Source: Hyphomicrobium sp. MC1 (lineage in GTDB: Bacteria; Pseudomonadota; Alphaproteobacteria; Rhizobiales; Hyphomicrobiaceae). Taken from it: DNA of 64,000 nucleotides. Below are positions 23,619-31,881 of the stretch, piece by piece. Made by a program: the position numbers and the translations under genes. The stretch spans positions 806,001 through 870,000 of the forward strand of contig NC_015717.1 of NCBI RefSeq assembly GCF_000253295.1. The letters are read 5' to 3'. Position 1 is the stretch's first letter; every line of letters starts with the position of its first letter. The notes below the pieces were generated by a model. It ran no database searches. It was not told the DNA's origin and saw only the letters and a program-made list of their open reading frames with translations.

Positions 23619-23757
23619 TCACACTCGTTTTCTTCCCGTTATCATGGCTTTGATCAAATTTTCCCCGTGCTCGACGCTGGCAAAGATGACGCCGACTACA
23701 TGCAAAGCGACAAGTCCGAGCGCTAAAGTAAGCGAGGCCCTCTTGCACCTCCTCCAT
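23619..23757 (-). pseudogene. Frameshifted C-terminal remnant of a cytochrome b561
   Basis: On the minus strand one frame reads 'EEVQEGLAY' and another continues 'LALGLVALHVVG' and 'VIFASVEHGENLIKAMITG'. Together they match the last helix of prokaryotic cytochrome b561 (H-x-x-G-V near S-x-x-H-x-ENL-x-x-AM-x-TG-K). The earlier three helices and haem ligands are missing and a frameshift separates the two parts. Confidence 0.65.
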
Positions 23758-23769
23758 CGGCTTGATCGA

Positions 23770-24141
23770 TCACGCCATCGTTGGGGTCGCCGCTGCTTTG
23801 GCGGCTTCGAATTGACGGACGGCGTCGACAGCGTGGGCGGCATACATCACTGAGGGGCCAGCGCCCATATAGATCGCCATGCCGAGGGTTTCGAAGATTT
23901 CAGCATCGGTCGCTCCTTGAGCGACGGCCGCTTTGGCATGGAAGGCGATACAATCTTCACACCGGACGGCGACGCCGATCGCGAGAGCGATTAGCTCCTT
24001 GGTTTTGGTATCGAGGGCGTCAGCCTTGGCCGCGGCCTGAGCGATGGCGCCGAAGCCTTTCATCACGTCAGGTGCGCCAGCGCGAAGTTCTTTCAAGGTG
24101 GCGCTGACGTTTTTCGTGATCTCCATATAGTCGGTTTTCAT
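23770..24141 (-). CDS. Carboxymuconolactone decarboxylase / AhpD-like protein
   Basis: A 123-residue helical protein with the peroxidase-like AhpD core: 'LDTKTKELIALAIGVAVRCEDCIAFHAKAAV', giving the E-x-x-C-x-x-C-x-x-x-H pattern. The C-terminal half ('AEIFETLGMAIYMGAGPSVMYAA') completes the fold. Likely thiol-based peroxide or alkylhydroperoxide metabolism. It lies beside the b561 remnant and the di-haem peroxidase, a redox neighbourhood. Confidence 0.85.
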   Translation of the reverse strand: MKTDYMEITKNVSATLKELRAGAPDVMKGFGAIAQAAAKADALDTKTKELIALAIGVAVRCEDCIAFHAKAAVAQGATDAEIFETLGMAIYMGAGPSVMYAAHAVDAVRQFEAAKAAATPTMA

Positions 24142-24324
24142 GTCCGTCCGTTCCTCATTGGCTAACGCACAAAATCGCCGTGTGTGAGGGAGCCGCTATG
24201 ATGTGCGTCAAGGTCCGTCATCAGCAGGGTTCGCCTCGACGAATTCAAACCGGCGGTGCTATTAGAAATCGACTAACCATCGACGCCTGAAGATTAGGCT
24301 CTCACGGGTTGAGGAGACGGGAAT

Positions 24325-24618
24325 ATGCGGCTTCGTTTGTTTGTGGCGTTCGTGGCAATCGTTGCGGCCACTCCGGCTGCGATGGCGATGGAGCCCGTCC
24401 ATTATGTTTGCGCCGACAAAACGGAGCTAACGGCGACGTTTCACATGTCGCCAAGCGCCGCCCATCTTGTGTTCGCCGGTTCGGGCGAGACGATGAACCT
24501 GCCGCAAGCACCGTCTGCCGACGGTGGCCGCTATGTGAAGGGCGATACCGAGTTCTGGATCAAAGGCAGGGACGCGACGCTGACGCGCGGCGACAGTAAG
24601 ACGACCTGCAAGAGCTGA
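24325..24618 (+). CDS. MliC-family lysozyme inhibitor
   Basis: A 97-residue secreted protein. A signal peptide ('LFVAFVAIVAATPAAMA') is followed by 'VHYVCADKTELTATFHMSPSA' and 'GRYVKGDTEFWIKGRDATLT', the usual MliC/PliC beta-barrel text. The cysteine pair (VC...TTCKS) can close the barrel. No lipobox is seen, so it is probably periplasmic (PliC-like). It would protect peptidoglycan from c-type lysozyme. Confidence 0.7.
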   Translation: MRLRLFVAFVAIVAATPAAMAMEPVHYVCADKTELTATFHMSPSAAHLVFAGSGETMNLPQAPSADGGRYVKGDTEFWIKGRDATLTRGDSKTTCKS

Positions 24619-24654
24619 CGGTCCGCTCTGCCTGGCCGCGAACCGCGTAGAAGC

Positions 24655-25149
24655 TTATTGTGGCGACGGTGAGGTCTTGAGTTTTGAAATTCGGATCAGT
24701 GTCGAACCGCCGACGCCCGACGTCGTCCGGCACTCGAAACGATCGCCGTTGATGTCGTAGATCGCGTTGTTGTCATCGGAGGCCATGGCGCGCTGCGCGC
24801 AAAGGACCGAGCCGCTGCGGATGGCTGATCTGCTGCTCGCCATGACGATAGCGCCCGCGGATGAGACGTGATCGTAGAAGTCGGACGACGGCCATGTCGC
24901 GTTCGCTTTCGCCGTCAGCTCGGGTGCTTTGTCGACATCGCTGACGCAGGTCACAGTCAATTCGTCAACGCCATCCGCTTTCAGTGCGACCACGACCGAT
25001 TGATCCTGGGTATTGCGTTCGGCGACGGCGATTTCGGGGTTTTGGGCGTGGACGTTCGCGGCCAGAGCGTCACACTCATCGGCGCGTGTCGGGGCCGCCC
25101 AGGCGATAGCCAAAGCCGCGGTCAAAATCGTCGTTCGCCAAACACTCAT
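24655..25149 (-). CDS. Secreted protein of unknown function
   Basis: A 164-residue protein with a signal peptide ('TTILTAALAIAWAAPTRA') directly followed by 'DECDALAANVHAQNP'. Four cysteines after the signal (in DECD, VTCVS, VLCAQ, FECRT) could form disulfides. ATG 25149 is chosen because it begins the signal. No family recognised. Confidence 0.6.
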   Translation of the reverse strand: MSVWRTTILTAALAIAWAAPTRADECDALAANVHAQNPEIAVAERNTQDQSVVVALKADGVDELTVTCVSDVDKAPELTAKANATWPSSDFYDHVSSAGAIVMASSRSAIRSGSVLCAQRAMASDDNNAIYDINGDRFECRTTSGVGGSTLIRISKLKTSPSPQ

Positions 25150-25268
25150 TCGTGTCCTCTCAATTCCGCGATGCAGAGACCCTACACATCGTGGCGGAAG
25201 TAGTCTGCTAAGCCAAACAGGCGACCAACTTATGGCAGCTGGCTGAACGTCAGAAAACAGCAAACTTC

Positions 25269-26951
25269 TTAGGCAGTCGCGGCGGCCTGAACAGGCGCGG
25301 ACGCCGACGACAGGAACGTGTGAAGCGCGGCGACGACCTGTGCGCCTTCACCGACTCCGGCTGCGACGCGCTTGATCGAGCCGGCGCGCACGTCGCCGAT
25401 GGCAAAGATACCGGGGATGCTAGTCTCCAGAGACGCGCAGTCTTCGCCCGCGCCGACGCCCGTCAAGACGAAGCCTTTGCGGTCGAGCTTGACGCCGGTC
25501 TCGGCCAGCCAGCCGGTTTCGGGATCGGCACCGATGAACAGAAAGAGGTGGCGGACGCTACGGCAAACTTCGTCGCCGGACGGAGAGCGCCACGCGATCG
25601 TTTCGAGGATGCCATCGTTACCTTCGAGGCGCGTGATTTCCGAATTCGTATGGATATCGACGTTGGGTAGGCCTTTGATCCGGTCAACGAGATATTGCGA
25701 CATCGAGAGCGAGATATCGCCGCCGCGCGCGAGCAACCAGACTTTTTTGGCGCGGCCTGCGAGGTAGACGATGGCCTGTCCGGCGGAATTTCCGGCGCCG
25801 ACGAGGACGACCTCCTGCTGCGAGCACAGCTTGCCTTCGATCGGAGACGCCCAGTAGTGGACGCTGCTGCCTTCGAAATCGTGCAGGTTCTCGACGCCGA
25901 GGCGGCGATAGCGGACGCCGGTCGCGACAACGACGGTGCGCGTGCGGACGTATTGGCCGTCCGCGAGACGCAGCGTGAAACTGGTGGTGCTGCCGCTGCC
26001 ATGTGTTTCGAGGCCGACGACCTCCGAGGGAATGGCGAATTCGGCGCCAAACTTCTGCGCCTGATTGAAGGCGCGCGCCATCAAGGCCATGCCGGTTATT
26101 CCGGTGGGAAAGCCCAGATAGTTTTCGATGCGCGAGGACGCGCCGGCCTGCCCGCCGAACGAGCGGCAATCGAGAATAAGCACCGACAGTCCTTCGGAGG
26201 CGGCATAAACGGCTGCGGCCATGCCCGCCGGTCCCGCACCGACGATCGTTACGTCGTAGAGGCGGTTTTCATCGAGCGGGCCAACGAGGCCAAGGCAGCG
26301 GGCGAGCTTCAATTCGGTCGGGTTTTGCAGAAGGTCGCCGCTCGGGCAAAGCACGATTGGAAGTGAGGATGGATCGACGTGGAAGCGCTCGATAAGGCAG
26401 CGTGCTTCCGGATCGTTTTCAGGGTCGAGGTCAACATGAGGATGGCCGTTGCGCGACAGGAAGTTCTGCAGGCGGATAACGTCGCTGTTGCCTGCGCGGC
26501 CGACGATGACAGGGCCTGCTCCCGTTTCCAGGAGGCCGACGCGACGCAAGATCAGTGCACGCATGATCCGTTCGCCAAGCTCGGCTTCGGCGATGAGAAG
26601 GGCGCGCAGTCTCGATGGTGCGATGACGAGCGCTTCGACCGCCGTCGTCGCGACGGCATCAACGAGCGAGGGACGGCCGGACAACTGCGCAAGTTCTCCC
26701 ATGAACGAGCCCGGTCCGTGCGTGACGATGGGCGTGTCATGCCCCTTCATGTCGCGCTGGGTGACATCGACGCTGCCGCTCAGCACGATGATCACACCGG
26801 CGCCGACCTTGCCGACCTGCGCAAGCGCATCGCCTGCGGCAAAGGATTCGATCTCTCCGAAACGGCGTACGCGCTCGATCTCGTATGTTTCGAGATGCGG
26901 GAACATCTGCTCGTGCCGATTTGCGGTGAGGGAACGCACGTTGGAGGTCAT
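25269..26951 (-). CDS. cNMP-binding domain fused to thioredoxin-reductase-like flavoprotein
   Basis: A 560-residue protein. Residues about 15-135 are a cyclic-nucleotide-binding (CAP-effector) domain ('VLSGSVDVTQRD', 'GPGSFMGELAQLSGRPS'). A short thioredoxin-like linker follows. From about 235 there is an FAD/NAD(P) reductase with 'VTIVGAGPAGMAAAVYAASEG', an NAD site 'VVLVGAGNSAGQAI', and 'GIFAIGDVRAG'. The redox CxxC of thioredoxin reductase is absent: the position reads 'DCRSFGGQAG', with one cysteine. The start is ATG 26951, with an ATG at 26963 as alternative. Divergent from the FMN reductase gene. Confidence 0.85.
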   Translation of the reverse strand: MTSNVRSLTANRHEQMFPHLETYEIERVRRFGEIESFAAGDALAQVGKVGAGVIIVLSGSVDVTQRDMKGHDTPIVTHGPGSFMGELAQLSGRPSLVDAVATTAVEALVIAPSRLRALLIAEAELGERIMRALILRRVGLLETGAGPVIVGRAGNSDVIRLQNFLSRNGHPHVDLDPENDPEARCLIERFHVDPSSLPIVLCPSGDLLQNPTELKLARCLGLVGPLDENRLYDVTIVGAGPAGMAAAVYAASEGLSVLILDCRSFGGQAGASSRIENYLGFPTGITGMALMARAFNQAQKFGAEFAIPSEVVGLETHGSGSTTSFTLRLADGQYVRTRTVVVATGVRYRRLGVENLHDFEGSSVHYWASPIEGKLCSQQEVVLVGAGNSAGQAIVYLAGRAKKVWLLARGGDISLSMSQYLVDRIKGLPNVDIHTNSEITRLEGNDGILETIAWRSPSGDEVCRSVRHLFLFIGADPETGWLAETGVKLDRKGFVLTGVGAGEDCASLETSIPGIFAIGDVRAGSIKRVAAGVGEGAQVVAALHTFLSSASAPVQAAATA

Positions 26952-27121
26952 GGCAACTCGCATTTACGTCGTTATAGGTATTCAATATTCACGACTGCGG
27001 TGTTGCGCAACGAAATAGGGCGGATAAAGCCCGGATAAAAGCGCGGCAGGTCATGGAACTGAAACGCCGCCGGCGTCGTTGTCAGTCCCGTTGCGATGTA
27101 TCTTGGGACAGGGAGATCAGG

Positions 27122-27712
27122 GTGTCCGATAAAATTCTCGTTTTTTACGGTTCATATCGCAGCGATCGGATGGGCATTCGGCTTGCCAATTTTCTCGTGT
27201 CGCGCTTGAAGCAGCGCGGCGCCGATGTCGAATTGATCGATGCGAAAGCCGTGAACCTGCCGATGCTTGACCGGATGTACAAGGAGCACAAGCCCGGCAC
27301 TGCGCCTGCGGCGCTGGAAGAGCTGGCGCAGAAGATCAAAGCCGCGGACGCATTTTTATTCGTGGTCGGCGAATACAATTGGGGCATGCAGCCGGGCCTC
27401 AAAAACCTCACCGATCATTTTCTTGAAGAATGGTTCTGGAGACCGGCGGCGATCGCGAGCTATTCGGCCGGACGCCTGTCGGGCGTTCGTTCGGCGACGG
27501 CTTGGCACGGGACGCTTTCGGAAATGGGAATGATCGTCGTTTCCAGTACGCTATCGGTCGGTCCGATCGGGCAGACGCTCGGCCCCGACGGCGAGGCGAT
27601 GGGTGAAGGTGGCAAAGCCTTGGAAAAGATGTTTCCGCGTTTTGCCGACGATCTTTCCTGGTGGACGGAAGCAGCCAAGGCCCAGCGGGCGAAACGGGCG
27701 CCACCTTACTGA
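27122..27712 (+). CDS. NADPH-dependent FMN reductase
   Basis: A 196-residue flavodoxin-like protein. 'ILVFYGSYRSDRMGIRLANFL' is the phosphate-binding loop for FMN, and 'FLFVVGEYNWGMQPGLKNLTDHF' is the flavin-contacting segment of the NAD(P)H-dependent FMN reductase family. Cytoplasmic, no signal. The GTG at 27122 has GGGAG eight bases upstream; the ATG at 27053 gives an unlikely arginine-rich leader. Divergently placed from the cNMP flavoprotein, which suggests a shared redox role. Confidence 0.83.
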   Translation: MSDKILVFYGSYRSDRMGIRLANFLVSRLKQRGADVELIDAKAVNLPMLDRMYKEHKPGTAPAALEELAQKIKAADAFLFVVGEYNWGMQPGLKNLTDHFLEEWFWRPAAIASYSAGRLSGVRSATAWHGTLSEMGMIVVSSTLSVGPIGQTLGPDGEAMGEGGKALEKMFPRFADDLSWWTEAAKAQRAKRAPPY

Positions 27713-27815
27713 TATTGTGAAGCTTCGCTTGGTGCGTCTGGCGTTGTTTTTCAGATGGCGCTTTCGTCGGAACTGCCTTATCGGAGGAAAATAGACTGGG
27801 GTTGGCCGAGCATTG

Positions 27816-29303
27816 ATGGGCGCGAATTCTTCGAAACTTTTGCGCGTTACATACGTATTCGCAGCGGCCGGCGTGTTGACGCTTGTCGTGCTCGTCGCTG
27901 TTTCCTTCTGGCTTTTAGAGAAGACCAGCGCCTCGACGCAGAATGTGATTGTCGCCCGTGAGCAGCTGACAGCGCTGTCGCAGCTGTTGTCGTCAATTCA
28001 GGACGCCGAAACCGGTCAGCGTGGGTATCTGTTGACGGGTGAGAGCCGTTATCTGGAGCCCTACAACATCGCGATCAAGAACGTCCCGCAGCGGATGGCG
28101 GATGTCCGCGACCAATTCAAAGACCAGCCGCAAGCCAAGGGCAGACTAGATGAGATTGCGGCGGCGACTGCCGCGAAACTTCAGGAGCTTGCATCCACTG
28201 TCGAATTGCGGATGGCGGGCAAGTCCAACGAAGCGCTAGCGGTGGTCAACACCGATCGCGGCAAGAACCTCATGGATGACATCCGCAAGCTCGTGGCGGA
28301 ACAGACCGAGGTGGTCGAAACGGAATTAACCAAGAGCATTCAAAGCCAGCAAGACAACGCCGTTCTTGCTCGATGGTTTACGTTGGGAGCTGGCGTCGTC
28401 ATCCTGCTGGCGGCTCTTGGTGCCGCCGCGACGATCTTGCGATACACGCGCGCTCTGTTGGCAACTCGCGGCAAGATGGAGCAGCTCAATATGGGGCTTG
28501 AGGAGCGCGTTAAGGAAAGGACAGCGGACCTTCAGCGTGCGAACGATGAAATTCAGCGCTTCGCCTATATCGTCAGTCACGACCTGCGAGCGCCGCTCGT
28601 GAATGTCATGGGGTATACCTCAGAGCTCGAAGCGGGGCTGGCGACGCTTGCGAGCCTTTGCGAGGACCCCAAGCTCGTTGAACTGGAATCAGGGCCAGCC
28701 GCCCGGACCGCGATCCGTGAGGACTTGCCGGAATCGATCGGGTTCATCCGGACATCGACACATAAGATGGACGGGCTGATCAAGGCGATCCTGAAACTGT
28801 CGCGGGAAGGGCAGAGAATTCTCCGGCCCGAGACGGTCGACCTGGAAGAATTTTTTGATTCCGCCATCGCAGCTGTGCAGCACCGGGTTACGGAAGCGGA
28901 CGGCGAGATCGAGGTTTTGCGGCCGATGCCGACGATCGAAACCGACCGTCTGGCTCTTGAACAGGTTTTCGGCAACCTTATTGATAATGCACTGAAATAC
29001 ACTATGCCGGGACGCGCGCCCAAGATCATGATTGAGCAGGTTCCGAGCCGCTGGGGTGCAATCGTCATTGAGGTTCGAGATAACGGTCGCGGCATCGCCG
29101 CCGACGATGCTGAACGCGTGTTCGACCTCTTTCGGCGCGCCGGAGCACAGGATAAACAAGGCGAAGGCATCGGCTTGGCGCACGTCAAGACTTTGATCCG
29201 CCGCCTCGGGGGTGAGATCACGATGACGTCTGAACTCAAACGAGGCACGACGTTCCGCGTCATGCTGCCTCGTAAACTGCCGGAGAAGCCGAATGCCCAA
29301 TAG
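27816..29303 (+). CDS. CHASE3 sensor histidine kinase
   Basis: A 495-residue membrane kinase. Transmembrane helices at about 13-33 and 188-208 flank a CHASE3 sensor ('DAETGQRGYLLTGESRYLEPY'). After a coiled linker comes the HisKA domain with phosphoacceptor His255 in 'YIVSHDLRAPL'. The ATPase domain has N box 'FGNLIDNALKY', 'DNGRGI' and 'GEGIGLAHVKTL'. This layout is that of phytochrome-like and cyanobacterial-type kinases that pair with Rcp1 receivers, and such a receiver follows with an 11-base overlap. Confidence 0.9.
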   Translation: MGANSSKLLRVTYVFAAAGVLTLVVLVAVSFWLLEKTSASTQNVIVAREQLTALSQLLSSIQDAETGQRGYLLTGESRYLEPYNIAIKNVPQRMADVRDQFKDQPQAKGRLDEIAAATAAKLQELASTVELRMAGKSNEALAVVNTDRGKNLMDDIRKLVAEQTEVVETELTKSIQSQQDNAVLARWFTLGAGVVILLAALGAAATILRYTRALLATRGKMEQLNMGLEERVKERTADLQRANDEIQRFAYIVSHDLRAPLVNVMGYTSELEAGLATLASLCEDPKLVELESGPAARTAIREDLPESIGFIRTSTHKMDGLIKAILKLSREGQRILRPETVDLEEFFDSAIAAVQHRVTEADGEIEVLRPMPTIETDRLALEQVFGNLIDNALKYTMPGRAPKIMIEQVPSRWGAIVIEVRDNGRGIAADDAERVFDLFRRAGAQDKQGEGIGLAHVKTLIRRLGGEITMTSELKRGTTFRVMLPRKLPEKPNAQ

Positions 29304-29742
29304 TGAAGGTAAGGCGGTCCAGATCGTCATGATCGAGGACGACGCGGGACACGCGCGCCTCATCGAAAAGAATATTCGGCGCGCAGGCGTCAACAACGAC
29401 ATTATTCCATTTGCGAACGGGACGGATGCGCTGACCTTTCTGTTCGGGCCGAACGGCAGCGGCGAGACGAGTGCGCGCAAGCATCTGCTTGTCCTGCTGG
29501 ATCTCAACCTTCCGGACATGACGGGTGTCAGTATTCTCGAAAAGATCAAGGCCAACGAGCATACCAAGCGGACACCCGTCGTCGTGTTGACGACAACGGA
29601 CGATGAACGCGAAATTCAACGTTGCTACGATCTCGGCGCCAACGTCTACATTACGAAGCCCGTCGACTACGAGAACTTCGCGAATGCGATCCGGCAATTG
29701 GGGCTTTTCTTCTCTGTTATCCAGGTACCGGAAACCAACTGA
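29293..29742 (+). CDS. Single-domain response regulator, Rcp1-type
   Basis: A 149-residue receiver with no output domain. The acid pocket 'MIEDD', phosphoacceptor Asp70 in 'LLDLNLPDMTG', Thr in 'VLTTTDD' and Lys in 'YITKPVD' are all present. The loop 'GPNGSGETSARKH' is the usual Rcp1-type insertion. It overlaps the kinase gene and is presumably its cognate receiver, passing phosphate on to another kinase. Confidence 0.9.
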   Translation: MPNSEGKAVQIVMIEDDAGHARLIEKNIRRAGVNNDIIPFANGTDALTFLFGPNGSGETSARKHLLVLLDLNLPDMTGVSILEKIKANEHTKRTPVVVLTTTDDEREIQRCYDLGANVYITKPVDYENFANAIRQLGLFFSVIQVPETN

Positions 29743-29744
29743 TC

Positions 29745-30770
29745 ATGCCGCCGAAGGTGCTCTACATCGATGACGATCCGGGCATCGGGCGCTTGGTTCA
29801 AAAGACGTTGCAAGCGAATGGTTTCGACGTCGAGCTCGCTTATTCGGGCGATGATGGACTAAATCTCGTTCGTGCCAAGCCGTACGATATCGTAGCGCTC
29901 GATCATCACATGCCCGGCATGGTCGGGCTGCAGGTGCTGAAGGAAATTCGTGCGCTCCCTAATCCGCCGCCAGTGGTCTACGTGACCGGATCGGAAGACA
30001 GCCGCGTTGCCGTCGCAGCGCTCAAGGCGGGAGCGATCGACTACGTCTGGAAGGATGTGCAAGGACATTTCCGAGAGCTGTTGATGCAGGCCGTCCAGAC
30101 ATCGTTGGAGCAGGAGCGGCTGCGGCGAGACATGGAAGCGGCCGAAACGGAAATCCGCTTGGCGCGCGACAGGGCTGAACTGCTGCTGAAAGAGGTCAAT
30201 CATCGCGTTGCCAATTCGCTGGCTATCGTCGCCGGTCTTTTGGCGCTGCAGCGGCATTCGCTCAGTGATCCCGGTGCACAGGATCTGCTCGATCAAATGA
30301 GCGCGCGGATCATAGCGATCGCGGGGGTGCACCGCAGACTTTACACCTCGCAGGATGTGACGTCGGTGGATCTTAAGGAATATCTCACCAGCCTAATCGA
30401 AGATTTGAAGCGGGCTATGGGCGATGCCGGTCACAACCATCCCGTCCATCTCAATTGCGTGCCATTGTCCATCCCCACCGATAAGGCGGTTTCGGTCGGC
30501 ATCGTCGTCACCGAGCTCGTTACGAACGCCTATAAGTATGCCTATCCTGATCGGGCCGACGGGGAAATTCGTGTCGATGTCACTCTGAGAGAGGGCCAAG
30601 TCGTTCTCACAGTCGAGGACGATGGTGTCGGTCTCGACAAAACGCAGATGGCGGGCGGCACGCGTCTGGGCACACGCGTCATGACGTCGATGACGTCGAG
30701 CATTGGCGGCAAGCTGGCCTTCAGCGGTGGAGACAGCGGCACGCGGGCCATGCTGACATTTCCGGTTTGA
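29745..30770 (+). CDS. Receiver-HWE/HisKA_2 histidine kinase
   Basis: A 341-residue soluble protein. Residues 1-118 are a receiver with phosphoacceptor Asp53 in 'VALDHHMPGM'. A coiled linker follows, then HisKA_2 with His153 in 'LLKEVNHRVANSL', and an HWE-like ATPase domain ('VVTELVTNAYKYAYPD', 'VEDDGVGLD', 'LGTRVMTSMTSSIGG'). Such proteins act in the general stress response or PdtaS-like cascades of alphaproteobacteria. It starts two bases after the preceding receiver stop, completing a three-gene signalling operon. Confidence 0.88.
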   Translation: MPPKVLYIDDDPGIGRLVQKTLQANGFDVELAYSGDDGLNLVRAKPYDIVALDHHMPGMVGLQVLKEIRALPNPPPVVYVTGSEDSRVAVAALKAGAIDYVWKDVQGHFRELLMQAVQTSLEQERLRRDMEAAETEIRLARDRAELLLKEVNHRVANSLAIVAGLLALQRHSLSDPGAQDLLDQMSARIIAIAGVHRRLYTSQDVTSVDLKEYLTSLIEDLKRAMGDAGHNHPVHLNCVPLSIPTDKAVSVGIVVTELVTNAYKYAYPDRADGEIRVDVTLREGQVVLTVEDDGVGLDKTQMAGGTRLGTRVMTSMTSSIGGKLAFSGGDSGTRAMLTFPV

Positions 30771-30813
30771 AGCTCGAGCGGCGTCCAGGTTTTGCAGAAA
30801 GCAGTTCGCGTCG

Positions 30814-31152
30814 CTAACGGCGAACGTATTGCACCGGCAGTTTCGGCGCGTGCGGCAGATCCGGGAACGAGGCGACAAATCCGAATTCACGAATGTCGAA
30901 CGGATGACACGGCGCCGACAGAAAAATCACCGGCACGCCGAGAGCCTGCACAGCTGTACAAAACGCCGTCGTCTGTTTGTCGATATCGAATTCGACGAGT
31001 ACGGCGTCGATGTGTTTGCGCTCGATCATTTCTAGCGCGGGAGAAAATCTGCTGAAGACGTGAGCTGTGTCGCCGGACTTGGCGACGATGTCTCTCAGTT
31101 CGAGACCGCATGAGCGAGTCCGGTCGACGACAACAAACGATTTGGAAGCCAT
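30814..31152 (-). CDS. Degenerate receiver-domain protein
   Basis: A 112-residue protein with receiver-like strands: 'SFVVVDRTRSCGLELRDIV', 'DAVLVEFDIDKQTTAF', 'VPVIFLSAP'. The acidic pocket is reduced to one Asp (VVD), and the phosphorylation strand ends 'EFDID' in place of the classic D-x-x-M-P. It probably does not use normal phosphotransfer. It lies convergent to the signalling operon and may bind one of its kinases. Confidence 0.6.
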   Translation of the reverse strand: MASKSFVVVDRTRSCGLELRDIVAKSGDTAHVFSRFSPALEMIERKHIDAVLVEFDIDKQTTAFCTAVQALGVPVIFLSAPCHPFDIREFGFVASFPDLPHAPKLPVQYVRR

Positions 31153-31204
31153 TACGGTTCTCCTATCGCTTCATCAAACGTCAGTCTCGAACGTCAATCC
31201 TGAA

Positions 31205-31363
31205 TTATCGGCGCGAAGATTTCGGATTGGTACGGCGAACCTCGGCGGGCTCAGCTCGATCCTGTTCGGAAATCTGCAAACCGAGATACAGCAGGTAGCA
31301 AAACACGATCGGAGGCGCGGCGACCGACAGCAGCAACAAAAAATCATAAACGATGGCGAGCAT
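31205..31363 (-). CDS. 52-residue single-pass membrane protein
   Basis: Encodes MLAIVYDFLLLLSVAAPPIV, continues FCYLLYLGLQ, then a charged tail. A perfect GGAGG stands seven bases upstream of the ATG at 31363. One transmembrane helix with a cytoplasmic, charged C-terminus. It lies just upstream of the degenerate receiver on the same strand, so the two may act together. Confidence 0.6.
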   Translation of the reverse strand: MLAIVYDFLLLLSVAAPPIVFCYLLYLGLQISEQDRAEPAEVRRTNPKSSRR

Positions 31364-31479
31364 GCCGCCTCCTTTCTCCGCGAATTAAGCGCCAACCGGA
31401 GAAATAAGTTCCCGTTTACGAATGTCAGCGCTGCAGGGCAGCTATGCGCCGGGATGGCCGGACATCGCTCCCTGCCGGA

Positions 31480-31698
31480 TCAATTCTGAGCGCCGAAGCC
31501 TAGCCGTTCCAACGCGCTCTCGCCGAGCCTGCGGTCGTCGCCGCCGCTTTGCACCAGTCGATCGAGGTGCCGAACGGTACGCGTCAGATTGCGCCGCATC
31601 GTCTGCTGGAAGAAGATTTTGCTCACCTCTTCGTCGCCGAGGTCGAGTATGAGCCGGGCTTCGGACCTGGCTTCCATGAGATCGCTTTCCGGCATCAT
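31480..31698 (-). CDS. Small helical protein of unknown function
   Basis: A 72-residue protein (MMPESDLMEARSEARLILDLGDEEVSK...). ATG 31698 is preferred, since GGAG lies eight bases before it; a GTG at 31707 overlaps that site. Charged and helical, soluble. No family recognised. Confidence 0.5.
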   Translation of the reverse strand: MMPESDLMEARSEARLILDLGDEEVSKIFFQQTMRRNLTRTVRHLDRLVQSGGDDRRLGESALERLGFGAQN

Positions 31699-31881
31699 TA
31701 CGCTCACTCCGCGTTTTGATTACGCTACCGCCAGGCCCCAGTTTATAGCGGATTTCATCCGCAATGGGTCCCCCGCCGTTCAAAAATTATCTCGGGGCGA
31801 GTATCACAACTGTCATAATTTGAGAGGAAGCTGAACAGCCGAATGGCGTGGTTGCGCTGCGGGTTTTCTGCTGGCCGACGA

